Part shown: in pieces, positions 24,819 through 32,127 of the stretch
How positions within the stretch are numbered: position 1 is the stretch's first letter
How the letters are laid out: every line of letters starts with the position of its first letter
IMG/VR virus record: IMGVR_UViG_3300024257_000016
Span: 1-48,425 of that record
Direction: 5' to 3' (one strand)
From: a virus
DNA length: 48,425 bases
Translations under genes and position numbers: made by a program
Notes under the pieces: generated by a model
Seen by the model: the letters and a program-made list of their open reading frames with translations, nothing else
The model's database searches: none
What the model was told of the DNA's origin: nothing

Positions 24819-25158
24819 GATTTTGTTCAAACCCTGGTACCACTTTGGACAAAAAGAACATTACGCTATGAGGTTTAGAAAAGTTGTTAAATAGGAATAT
24901 CTCCTGGAAAGAACACCAGTTAAAACTATAAATCTTAACAAGGTTTATCACTAAGTTTCTTTATAGGCATATAGAGAAATGGAGCATATCAAGAGCTTCT
25001 GGCTACGGTCCTTAGCTCGTTAAGTGGGATTTCACCCAACTTTGAAGATATTTGGTAGGGGATAGCATGGATGTTGTCCCCTGCTTTGAAGATATTGCAA
25101 ATTTTTACAATGTTAAAGCTAAAGCTTTTTAAATACAATACTTTCGCAAGGAATTAAA
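24819..25158. other. 340-base gap with several hairpins, no gene
   Basis: No convincing reading frame on either strand. It has a 7-bp hairpin (GTTCAAA/TTTGGAC, 24825-24850), a CTTAG/TTAAG hairpin near 25011-25024, a TGGG/CCCA stem near 25024-25038, and a strong 12-bp hairpin (25057-25082). A 13-base direct repeat (25040-25052, 25084-25096) flanks the last. A non-coding RNA or a 5' leader for the RadC-like gene is possible. Confidence 0.5.
25040..25096 (+). ncRNA. Structured RNA element with 13-base repeat flanks
   Basis: CTTTGAAGATATT occurs at 25040-25052 and again at 25084-25096. Between them AGGGGATAGCAT (25057-25068) pairs with ATGTTGTCCCCT (25071-25082), 12 pairs including two G-U. The whole unit lies 60-120 bases before the RadC-like gene. 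Only two copies exist. Confidence 0.4.
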
Positions 25159-25569
25159 ATGAAAGAAATGATAATTTTCAATAAACCTGAAACTATTCAT
25201 GACCCAGAAGATGCTTATAAATACTTAAAGGATTTTAGATATAAAAATAAAGAGTATTTCATTCTATTAGGAGTTGATACAAAACATCAAATACGGTTTC
25301 GACACATTGTTAGTATTGGCTGTTTAAATGCAGCTATTGTACACCCCCGCGAGGTATTTCGACCAGCTATAGCATATGAAGATGGAATTGCTGCTATTAT
25401 TGTAGCACATAATCATTGCTCTGGTTGTGTTCAGCCATCTCGCGAGGATCTTAATTCAACATCTCGACTTGCAGAATGTGGCGAAATATTGGGTATTGAA
25501 TTATTGGATCATCTTATAGTTTCTAAAGAAGAAGAATTAAGTATTCGGCAATATGGCTGGCCTAGATGA
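25159..25569 (+). CDS. radC: RadC-like JAB/MPN domain protein, 136 aa
   Basis: The metal-binding JAMM motif is intact: H84-N-H86-C-S-G then S94 and D97 (HNHCSG....PSREDL). The usual V-H-P-R-E-V-F-R (61-68) block and the D-H-L-I-V-S end block are also present. The family is the RadC/DUF2466 MPN fold; its role in DNA repair or as a protease is unsettled. The protein lacks the N-terminal helix-hairpin-helix of cellular RadC, as is normal in phages. SD AAGGA lies upstream. It is the first gene of the recombination cluster. Confidence 0.8.
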   Translation: MKEMIIFNKPETIHDPEDAYKYLKDFRYKNKEYFILLGVDTKHQIRFRHIVSIGCLNAAIVHPREVFRPAIAYEDGIAAIIVAHNHCSGCVQPSREDLNSTSRLAECGEILGIELLDHLIVSKEEELSIRQYGWPR

Positions 25570-25627
25570 TGATAAAGATGATGATTATAATGAGCCAGTT
25601 AATCACATTGAACAAAAAGAGGAATAA
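25553..25627 (+). CDS. Possible 24-aa acidic peptide
   Basis: ATG at 25553 inside the RadC-like gene leads to MAGLDDDKDDDYNEPV... and a TAA whose last A starts the next ATG (TAATG). It fills an otherwise empty 57 bases. No good ribosome site is seen, so chance is possible. Confidence 0.25.
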   Translation: MAGLDDDKDDDYNEPVNHIEQKEE

Positions 25628-26460
25628 TGAAAATAGAAGAAACACATAGTGATCTTCATGTACTTTTAACAAAAATAGTTAATAGAGGATTAGTTGATGT
25701 TTATGAACCTCCAGATTATGACCATAGTCGTCTGGGGGCAAGTTCTTCTGGCAAATGTTTTAGACAAGTAATTAAAACATTCGTAGGAGATCCAATAGAG
25801 CCCGACATAAAGCTTAAAAAGATATTTGGCAAGGGCGCTATGATGCATAAATTGTATCATGATGCACTTGTAGCAGGCTGTGAGAAAATGAATGGAAAGA
25901 TAATTTCAATTAATCCTTTTCATATGGATTGTTTTCCCGAACACTGGACGGGTGACCCAAGAACTGGTGGTACTCCATTAAGAATTGGCGGCACTCCGGA
26001 TGAAATTTTATTTATTAATAATGAACTTTATGTAATAGATTGGAAAACTGCAAATGAACGTAGTTTTCATTTTAAAAAGAAATCACCTGAAGCAAGTTTA
26101 CAGAATAAATTACAGGTAGCAACCTATATGAATGCTGTACGCGATGTTTGGGACGAAGAAATATTTGGAGACTGTCCTGCAATTAATGGACTTGTTTGCT
26201 ATGTAAATAAATCAGACGACGATTTAGAATGGAAAGACGTAATAACTCCTGCTGATATTGATTTAGCATATAATTATTGGGAAAAAATAAAGTTTTATTA
26301 TAGAGATTTTGTTAAGGACTCTGTATTCCCGCCTGTAGCTCCATGTGAAAAATGGGAATGTACTTATTGTCCTCATTATAAAAATATTACCGAATGTAAA
26401 AAAGCTTTCGCGAAAGAAATAGAAGCACCTAAAGAGGAGAAATTAAATGCCACCAAATGA
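25627..26460 (+). CDS. Cas4/RecB-like PD-(D/E)XK nuclease with Fe-S cysteines, 277 aa
   Basis: Nuclease core: G-G-T-P-D125-E then V-I-D138-W-K140, followed by Q163-V-A-T-Y167 (the QxxxY signature of RecB-type nucleases). Cysteines C44, C245, C248 and C257, with C240 in addition, are placed as in Cas4/AddB-type proteins that hold an iron-sulphur cluster. It degrades or trims DNA ends with a 5' or 3' polarity that cannot be read here. It lies just before the annealing protein, a common phage recombination pair. It overlaps the next gene by 14 bases. Confidence 0.8.
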   Translation: MKIEETHSDLHVLLTKIVNRGLVDVYEPPDYDHSRLGASSSGKCFRQVIKTFVGDPIEPDIKLKKIFGKGAMMHKLYHDALVAGCEKMNGKIISINPFHMDCFPEHWTGDPRTGGTPLRIGGTPDEILFINNELYVIDWKTANERSFHFKKKSPEASLQNKLQVATYMNAVRDVWDEEIFGDCPAINGLVCYVNKSDDDLEWKDVITPADIDLAYNYWEKIKFYYRDFVKDSVFPPVAPCEKWECTYCPHYKNITECKKAFAKEIEAPKEEKLNATK

Positions 26461-27118
26461 TTTTCCAAATGATGATGATATTCAAGGTTTTATGGATAAT
26501 CAAAAACTTATTGAAGATCGTATGAATATTTGGAATAAAGTATGTAATAGTGATCCAGAGCAACTGCAATATGTAAAACAACGAGGTGGATTTTTATCTA
26601 TTTGTGCGCAAACACAAGTAAAAAAAGCTACTGAATTATTTGGTGCATATGGAGCTACTTGGGGATTAAAACATACTGATTTTTCTTATAATCATTTTAA
26701 TATGTATGATTATTATGATAAAGAAATAACAACTAAACCTGTATATCAATTAAGAGCTACATTCTTTTACCCTGGCGGTGAAATGCCGGCCAATACCAGT
26801 ATTCTAATGGATACTAGCGGAGACTGGGAAAAGAAATTAGAAACTGATATTATTACTAAATGTTTAAGTAGATTAGGATTTAATTCTGATGTATTTGAAG
26901 GATTGTTTGATGATAATAAATATGTTTCTGAAATTACTGCTCCAGTTAAATATAGAGAAGAATGTAAAAAATTAGCAATTGAAGTATTAGGAAAAGAAAA
27001 GGGTAAAGAAATTATTAGCAGATTAGAAAAGTTAGGTTGGCCGTTTGATAAAACGGTTGCAACTGCAAAAAAATTGGCTTTAAAAGTTACAAAAGAGGTT
27101 AAAAATGACGAAGTTTGA
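26447..27118 (+). CDS. Single-strand annealing recombinase (Sak/Rad52-like), 223 aa
   Basis: Residues about 55-75 (CAQTQVKKATELFGAYGATW) match the pattern 'ATE.FG..G.GW' of Rad52/Sak-type annealing proteins. It lies between the nuclease and an SSB-like gene, as annealing proteins do. The C-terminus is lysine-rich. It promotes pairing of complementary single strands, so it should act in genome replication and concatemer formation. Exact subfamily is uncertain. Confidence 0.6.
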   Translation: MPPNDFPNDDDIQGFMDNQKLIEDRMNIWNKVCNSDPEQLQYVKQRGGFLSICAQTQVKKATELFGAYGATWGLKHTDFSYNHFNMYDYYDKEITTKPVYQLRATFFYPGGEMPANTSILMDTSGDWEKKLETDIITKCLSRLGFNSDVFEGLFDDNKYVSEITAPVKYREECKKLAIEVLGKEKGKEIISRLEKLGWPFDKTVATAKKLALKVTKEVKNDEV

Positions 27119-27677
27119 CAACACAGAAGAAACGCGCGTATTGATTCCTGCTGGAGTTGAAGTACCTATTGTACTATCTAAGATTGAGGCCGGCACAAAG
27201 GCTGGCAGCGCTCAATCTAAACATCCTGGCAGAATGTATGATTTCTTTAAGATCACGGGCGTAATCTTAGATGGTAAATATAAGGGTAAATGGGTTACTC
27301 ATCGTGTTATTTGTCAAGTTGAAAGATTGGCTGACGGACCAGAGAAATTTGGCTTTGTGAGGCATTATACTCAATTACGTAAAGCGTTAGGACTTGAACC
27401 TAATGAAATTGCTGATACAGTAGACGATGTACCATTGCTTGCCGCAGATTGGATTGGCAAAGTAGTTAATGGTATTGTCTCTACTGAAGATGGTTGGGGC
27501 GATAATGCAGGTAAGAAATATAATGGTTTTAAAGATTTTAATAAACCTACCAAGGATCAAAGGCTTTCATTAAAAGAAGCTTATGCAGAATGGGAGGCCC
27601 GTGTAAAAGCTGAACAAGCTGATGATGTTCTTAATGGTGCTCTTGATGATGAAGAGGATGATAATCTCGGATTCTAA
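27105..27677 (+). CDS. SSB-like protein with acidic C-terminal tail, 190 aa
   Basis: Beta-rich N-terminal half (ARIEVPIVLSK-like strands, M-Y-D-F-F-K-I-T-G-V-I-L, K-W-V-T-H-R-V-I) is followed by a linker and ends D-D-E-E-D-D-N-L-G-F. An acidic tail ending in F is the hallmark of single-stranded-DNA-binding proteins that recruit partners. It resembles DUF669-type phage proteins. Overlap with the annealing gene is 14 bases. Its role is to coat single strands during replication and recombination. Confidence 0.6.
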   Translation: MTKFDNTEETRVLIPAGVEVPIVLSKIEAGTKAGSAQSKHPGRMYDFFKITGVILDGKYKGKWVTHRVICQVERLADGPEKFGFVRHYTQLRKALGLEPNEIADTVDDVPLLAADWIGKVVNGIVSTEDGWGDNAGKKYNGFKDFNKPTKDQRLSLKEAYAEWEARVKAEQADDVLNGALDDEEDDNLGF

Positions 27678-27702
27678 AAAAAATAGAGAAGAGATTTTTT
27701 GG

Positions 27703-27805
27703 CAACGACTACTAAACGTGGGGTTTGTGGTTGTTGGTCAGATCGATAAATAATTATCGGTCACGATAGGGAGAACATGACTTCGCCGTCTACTGTTCTC
27801 CCTAT
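27703..27805 (+). ncRNA. Three-hairpin structured intergenic RNA
   Basis: Hairpin 1: CAACGACTAC (27703-27712) plus AAAC pairs with GTTT plus GTGGTTGTTG (27723-27736). Hairpin 2: GATCGATAA (27741-27749) with TTATCGGTC (27754-27762). Hairpin 3: ATAGGGAGAACA (27766-27777) with TGTTCTCCCTAT (27794-27805), perfect 12 bp. No T run follows. This may be a small RNA, a processing site or a 5' leader for the helicase operon. An ATG at 27777 lies inside hairpin 3 and is unlikely to be used. Confidence 0.55.
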
Positions 27806-27821
27806 TTCAGAAAGGAATTTT

Positions 27822-28160
27822 ATGGGATATTGTAAAGATTGCGGAGAAATCTGCTCCAATTGTCAAAAAAGAACAAGTGAATATACATTATTTTCTTTAG
27901 ATGAAAAGATTCGTAAAAAAGTAAGTGAATTTTTAATTCGAGTGAAAGCCACTCAACATGATCAAGATTGGTTATGTAGTAGATTATCAAATTATCCAAT
28001 TAACATTATTGAGCAAGCTTTACGATCATGGAGTAATAGCATATATTCAGAGAGTCAAATGAATGTAAATTATTTTTTTGCTATAGTCAAACGACTTTCT
28101 AAAGCAAAGAAAATAAAATTACAAAGCCTGCCACCATATGTAGATAAAGAAGAAACATAA
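27822..28160 (+). CDS. Small zinc-finger-like protein, possible helicase loader, 112 aa
   Basis: Start chosen at 27822 (MGYCKDCGEICSNCQKRT), with AGAAAGGA 5 bases upstream, instead of the ATG at 27777 buried in a hairpin. The N-terminus has a CxxC...CxxC zinc-ribbon-like pattern (C4, C7, C11, C14). The C-terminal half has helices with N-V-N-Y-F-F-A-I-V-K-R-L, as seen in phage helicase loaders. It lies just upstream of the DnaB-like gene. Role inferred; a primase zinc domain is possible. Confidence 0.5.
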   Translation: MGYCKDCGEICSNCQKRTSEYTLFSLDEKIRKKVSEFLIRVKATQHDQDWLCSRLSNYPINIIEQALRSWSNSIYSESQMNVNYFFAIVKRLSKAKKIKLQSLPPYVDKEET

Positions 28161-28175
28161 TTCAGGAGGTCTTTC

Positions 28176-29441
28176 TTGGAAAACTTAACAAACAGATATT
28201 TAATGGGTATTATAAAATGTGGAGGATTTCCTTCTAATAATTTTATTCTTCCATTAAATTCACTACGGAATGATGATAAAAAAATATTAAAAGCTCTTAT
28301 TTCTGTAAAAGATAAAGATAATATTGGTATTGATACATATAAAAAAGCATTAGCAGAAGAACTTGATGAAGATTTTGCTAATATGTATATTGAAAATGCT
28401 ATTGAATTAAATATTACAAAAGCTCAGGTTATGGAAATTCATGGAATACTTATTTCTGATTATATTAAAAATCAAGCAACTGCTGAATTAAAATCATTAC
28501 TACATCAATTAAATGATCCAGAAGCATTGGATGAAGCATTGAATAAATTAAGAGATCTTAAGGCATTACAACCCACACCTGAAGTATTTGTTGGAAGACA
28601 GATGGAATTGGCATTAAATACTGCTCTACAGGGAGCTACCAATATTATTCCATATGGTTTAAAAAGTCTAGATAGACATGTTGCTGGCCTAAATCGGAAA
28701 GAAGTTACTGTTATAGCAGCCAGGCCCTCTCATGGCAAAACTAGCTTTGTATGTCAATTAGTTCTTAATTGGCTAGAAGCCGGATATAAAATTTGCTTCT
28801 TTAGTAAAGAAATGCCAATAGAGCGTGTTTATCATAAATTTCTTAGTAATATTTGCTATATTGATAGCAACCAGGTCAAAAGTGGATTAATGAGTGATGT
28901 TGAAAAACAACAATTATGTGATGCTGGAAAAATGTTTACAAAAACATATAAAAACCAATTACGGATATATGATAATATATATTCAGTTCGTGAAATGGAA
29001 TCTATTATAGCAAAAGAAAGACCAGATATAGTAATCGATGATTTTATTCAATTAACAGAAATGAATAGTAAAGTACAAGTTCGATTAGCAATATTAGAAA
29101 TTATGAAAACATATAAGAATATTGCCAAAGAATACAATTGTGCATTTATTACAATCTCTCAATTAAATAGAAATATCGAAAACCGAGATGATCCCATTCC
29201 GAGATTATCTGATTTGGCGGAAAGTGGTAGCATTGAACAGCTCGCTGCGGATGTTTTATTCTTATTTTATGGACATAAAGTAGATAACAGTCTCTCAATA
29301 GAAGATGTTGATTTAATCGCATCAAAAACCAGATATGGAACTCCTGGACGAGTTAAATTATGTTTCACTGGTCAATATATGCGATACGAAGAAAGCAATA
29401 GCATTCGTTTAGATGGAATTAACTATGGAAAGGAAGATTAA
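28176..29441 (+). CDS. DnaB-like replicative helicase, 421 aa, TTG start
   Basis: Start is TTG at 28176 (MENLTNRYLMG), 5 bases after a strong AGGAGGT. Walker A is ARPSHGKTS (182-190), the RecA-like loop of hexameric helicases with H in place of the usual G/A-M. Walker B is DIVIDDF (284-290). The 'SQLNRNIENRDDPIPRLSDLAESGSIEQLAAD' block (split here by motif: SQLNR, RDD, LSDL, ESGSIEQ-AD) is typical of DnaB-family motor domains. The N-terminal 150 residues are a helical domain. There is no primase domain. It unwinds DNA ahead of the host polymerase. Confidence 0.85.
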   Translation: MENLTNRYLMGIIKCGGFPSNNFILPLNSLRNDDKKILKALISVKDKDNIGIDTYKKALAEELDEDFANMYIENAIELNITKAQVMEIHGILISDYIKNQATAELKSLLHQLNDPEALDEALNKLRDLKALQPTPEVFVGRQMELALNTALQGATNIIPYGLKSLDRHVAGLNRKEVTVIAARPSHGKTSFVCQLVLNWLEAGYKICFFSKEMPIERVYHKFLSNICYIDSNQVKSGLMSDVEKQQLCDAGKMFTKTYKNQLRIYDNIYSVREMESIIAKERPDIVIDDFIQLTEMNSKVQVRLAILEIMKTYKNIAKEYNCAFITISQLNRNIENRDDPIPRLSDLAESGSIEQLAADVLFLFYGHKVDNSLSIEDVDLIASKTRYGTPGRVKLCFTGQYMRYEESNSIRLDGINYGKED

Positions 29442-30266
29442 ATGAATTTGTATAGACAAAAAGATTATTTAAGTCCTGAATTAATTCGTATTATTAATAA
29501 ATATGAACCAGTAGATCATAAGCAAGAAAAAGAATTTGTAAAAAATAAACAATATGAATTACTTGTATATCATAATTTAAGATATGCATGTAAAAGAGCG
29601 CTTGAAATGGTTGGTGGACAGCTTTGCCCTTATCCGGCAGATGTTTGTCAGCAAGCATTTATGGGCATGTGGAAAGCAACTAAAACATTTGATCCAAATA
29701 AAGAAGTTAAATTTATTACCTGGGCTGATTTTTATATTAGAACAGAAATAACAAAATGGGTTGCATCTAATGATTGGTCCTGTACTGTTTCAATGGACAC
29801 ATTACAGCGAGCAAGAAAAATTAGAGTATATGCTGATAAGCATAATTGTTCTTTTGAAAAAGCAGCTAAGTTTTTAAAACAACCACCTAAAGCATTACAT
29901 CTTGCAAATCTTAATAAAAAATATTCAGATATTAGTTTACACGATGATGGTGATGGTAAAAAAGATGCATTTAGAATGGATTGGGATGATAATTTGCCTA
30001 CTGATAATCAACAAGCAGAACATAATATATGGGAAGATTTATCAAGATATAAATATATACAAAAACTTTTTGAAAAGAATAATATTTCTGAAAGAAATCA
30101 ATCAATTATAAGATTACGTTTTGGAATTGATTCAGGTGAACCAATGGACTTAATTGAAGTAGGTAAAATATTTAATTTAGGCCGAGAAAGAATTCGACAA
30201 ATAGTTAATGAAGCGTGTGAGAAAATTAAGTGTGGAGAACCCACACCAGAAGAACTTAAACAATAA
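29442..30266 (+). CDS. Phage sigma-70 family factor, 274 aa
   Basis: Region 2 is at about 65-107: A-D-V-C-Q-Q-A-F-M-G-M-W-K-A-T-K-T-F-D-P-N then F-I-T-W-A-D-F-Y-I-R (core binding and -10 recognition). Region 4 is at about 217-264: E-R-N-Q-S-I-I-R-L-R-F-G then helix-turn-helix V-G-K-I-F-N-L-G-R-E-R-I-R-Q-I (-35 recognition). Regions 1 and 3 are short or diverged. The protein would bind host core RNA polymerase and steer it to phage promoters. It starts directly after the helicase stop and likely shares an operon with the replication genes. Confidence 0.85.
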   Translation: MNLYRQKDYLSPELIRIINKYEPVDHKQEKEFVKNKQYELLVYHNLRYACKRALEMVGGQLCPYPADVCQQAFMGMWKATKTFDPNKEVKFITWADFYIRTEITKWVASNDWSCTVSMDTLQRARKIRVYADKHNCSFEKAAKFLKQPPKALHLANLNKKYSDISLHDDGDGKKDAFRMDWDDNLPTDNQQAEHNIWEDLSRYKYIQKLFEKNNISERNQSIIRLRFGIDSGEPMDLIEVGKIFNLGRERIRQIVNEACEKIKCGEPTPEELKQ

Positions 30267-30275
30267 GGAAAAAAA

Positions 30276-30806
30276 ATGCTTACCCGAATTTTCCCAGAAA
30301 AACATTTAGATGCAATTATAAATACTATGAATGGATATGAGGCAGTTATTGATGCAATTAAAAAAGGTAAACATATTGAAGTAATTAGAAATACAATTCA
30401 AGGCTTTGGTGGTCGCTTCAACTGTTCATTATGTAGTTCCTTACCTGAGCCTTCTAACTATGGTTATGTTGGATCTTGTAAGGTATGTATCTATGGACCA
30501 GACTATACTGGTTGTATAAATTTTGATAATGAATCTTATGAATATATTTCAAGATTTAAAAAAGACACTCTTGAAGACCCGGATATAGAATATTTGCATC
30601 GTATTTTTATAAATCGTTTAGCAAATTTAAGAAAACTACTTGATGAAGCAGATTATGAAATTATAGAAGAAAATGAAATTATAACAGAAGATACATTTAT
30701 TGAAAATTTAAAGGAAGAAATACATGAACTTGAAGGAACTAATTACGAAATTATAGTTTTTCGTAGATTTGTAGAATCTTCAATCATTAAAGGAGACAAA
30801 GAATGA
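30276..30806 (+). CDS. Cysteine-rich hypothetical protein, 176 aa
   Basis: Helical N-terminus, then a metal-binding-like cluster: C50-x2-C53, C68-x2-C71, C80. The C-terminal half is acidic and helical. A zinc-binding nucleic-acid or protein interaction domain is likely. AAGGAA lies 5-9 bases before the ATG. It overlaps the next gene by 4 bases (ATGA). Family unknown. Confidence 0.55.
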   Translation: MLTRIFPEKHLDAIINTMNGYEAVIDAIKKGKHIEVIRNTIQGFGGRFNCSLCSSLPEPSNYGYVGSCKVCIYGPDYTGCINFDNESYEYISRFKKDTLEDPDIEYLHRIFINRLANLRKLLDEADYEIIEENEIITEDTFIENLKEEIHELEGTNYEIIVFRRFVESSIIKGDKE

Positions 30807-31150
30807 AAAAATTAATTATGGCCATCATTTTAGTAATGATGACAATTGGCCCAGCAAACGCTAGGGAAGAAATTTATTATTGGTGTGCGCCAGAAGATGG
30901 TACACCAGTAGTTTATTACAATGTACAAATAGAAATTGATGGGGCAGGATGGATAGACATTGGAACCTCCTATGTCGAGGAAAGCATAGACGATGGTTTT
31001 TATGCATTAACTATTCCTATAGGCGTTCATCAATTAAGAGTTCAGGGTGTAGATGCTAATGGCAATGTTGGTGAATGGTCTATTGCCAGTGATGTATATG
31101 AATACGAGGGCGAGCCTGGTATCGCTTGTAAGCCACGATTGTTTAGATAA
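30803..31150 (+). CDS. Exported fibronectin-III-like protein, 115 aa
   Basis: Begins with a clear signal peptide (MKKLIMAIILVMMTIGPANA, cut after A-N-A). The rest is a single beta-sandwich: YYNVQIEIDGAGWIDIG, A-L-T-I-P-I-G-V-H-Q-L-R-V-Q-G-V-D-A-N-G-N-V-G-E-W-S. This is typical of a fibronectin type III fold. A small secreted FN3 protein from the replication arm is unusual and might change the host surface. AGGAG site 7 bases upstream, start overlapping the previous stop. Confidence 0.55.
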   Translation: MKKLIMAIILVMMTIGPANAREEIYYWCAPEDGTPVVYYNVQIEIDGAGWIDIGTSYVEESIDDGFYALTIPIGVHQLRVQGVDANGNVGEWSIASDVYEYEGEPGIACKPRLFR

Positions 31151-31181
31151 CAACCCAGAACAAGCAAAAATAATTTATCTC

Positions 31182-31207
31182 TTAGGCCTGCTTTATGGTG
31201 GGCCTAA
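31182..31207 (+). promoter_or_regulatory. 7-bp hairpin upstream of DUF3850 gene
   Basis: TTAGGCC (31182-31188) pairs with GGCCTAA (31201-31207) around a 12-base loop, followed by an AT-rich stretch. It could be a weak terminator for the exported protein gene or a leader for the next gene. Confidence 0.4.
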
Positions 31208-31233
31208 ATTTATTCTTCAACGGAAGGCAGAAC

Positions 31234-31515
31234 ATGAAAATACATGAATTAAAAATTCATCCTGAAGCTTTAGAGGCACAAGAATTAGGATTTAAGAATT
31301 TTGAATTAAGAAAACATGATAGAGAATTTCAAATTGGCGATATTTTAAGATTAAGTGAATATGAATTTGATACCTGTGAATATACCGGAGTTTCGCTTCT
31401 TGTAGTTATAACTTATATTCTTCAAGATAATATTGCAGGCAATGGTAATATTCACGGCCTCCAAGAAGGCTATTCAATATTAGGTACAGAACATTTAAAA
31501 ACCGCTCATCCCTAG
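31234..31515 (+). CDS. DUF3850 (ASCH/PUA-like) protein, 93 aa
   Basis: Start at 31234 (MKIHELKIHPEALEAQEL), with GGAAGG upstream; a longer frame upstream has no ribosome site. The sequence K-N-F-E-L-R-K-H-D-R-E-F-Q-I-G-D-I-L-R-L is the hallmark of DUF3850 domains, related to the RNA-binding ASCH/PUA fold and widespread in phages. Substrate unknown; likely RNA or nucleotide binding. Confidence 0.75.
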   Translation: MKIHELKIHPEALEAQELGFKNFELRKHDREFQIGDILRLSEYEFDTCEYTGVSLLVVITYILQDNIAGNGNIHGLQEGYSILGTEHLKTAHP

Positions 31516-31524
31516 GGAGTAATA

Positions 31525-31887
31525 ATGAAACGAAATAAGTTAACAATGATAATAGAAAGACTTGATGATGATAGTTTTTTTATTAAAGAAGAATATTCTG
31601 GTAAAGACATAGAAACAGGAGAGGAATTTTTCGAATGCGAAACTAAAACAACAAGGGGAGATGAATATGATTCTACTGGCGAACTAGAATCTTTAATATG
31701 GCTTACGCTACTCTGGGCATGTCCTATGGGAATAACTCCCAGGGATGTAATACTTAATTCAAGAAATATAAAAGACACTATTGAAGGTGATAATTTTACA
31801 CTAGTGGATAATCGACATTTACCTGATGATTGGGATAATGAAATACCAGTTAAATTAATTAAAGAAACAAAATTTCTGAAGGATTAG
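31525..31887 (+). CDS. Hypothetical acidic protein, 120 aa
   Basis: Many D, E and K residues, with one hydrophobic helix (SLIWLTLLWACPMG, about 55-68). GGGAG site upstream. No family recognised. It lies between DUF3850 and a small 70-aa gene. Confidence 0.5.
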   Translation: MKRNKLTMIIERLDDDSFFIKEEYSGKDIETGEEFFECETKTTRGDEYDSTGELESLIWLTLLWACPMGITPRDVILNSRNIKDTIEGDNFTLVDNRHLPDDWDNEIPVKLIKETKFLKD

Positions 31888-31890
31888 ACA

Positions 31891-32103
31891 ATGAAACATC
31901 AAGCTAAAATCAACACGGAAGTTTTTGCGGATATTTTGGCCAGCTACACAGATGGCAATGGTTCAATTATCAGCTTCAGCGGCGCTATGGTTAAGGCTGC
32001 CAGTTACACATGGTTTAAGTCTATTAGTGAAACTGATGACGAAATGAATTGCGATTTCAACTGCTTTGAATACGCTAGGCGTGAATTTATGGCAACCATA
32101 TAA
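31891..32103 (+). CDS. Hypothetical protein, 70 aa
   Basis: MKHQAKINTEVFADILAS, with a second half containing two cysteines. It starts 3 bases after the upstream stop. Codon use is less AT-rich than in its neighbours, so it may be a recent arrival. No family recognised. Confidence 0.5.
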   Translation: MKHQAKINTEVFADILASYTDGNGSIISFSGAMVKAASYTWFKSISETDDEMNCDFNCFEYARREFMATI

Positions 32104-32127
32104 CCCCACAAAAATAAAGGATTAATA

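Noticed and set aside
25040-25096. CRISPR-like mini array
   Set aside because: Only two copies of a 13-base repeat, the intervening sequence is itself a hairpin, and there is no cas gene apart from a general Cas4-like phage nuclease.
24960-25100. A tRNA gene
   Set aside because: The stretch has stem-loops, but no T-arm GTTCRA pattern or matching 7-bp acceptor ends.
27777-28160. Longer start for the small zinc-finger protein at 27777
   Set aside because: The ATG lies in the perfect 12-bp hairpin 27766-27805 and has no ribosome site; 27822 has one.
31512-31778. Minus-strand 88-codon frame in the rightward arm
   Set aside because: It is opposite a plus-strand gene with a good ribosome site and would be the only leftward gene in that arm.
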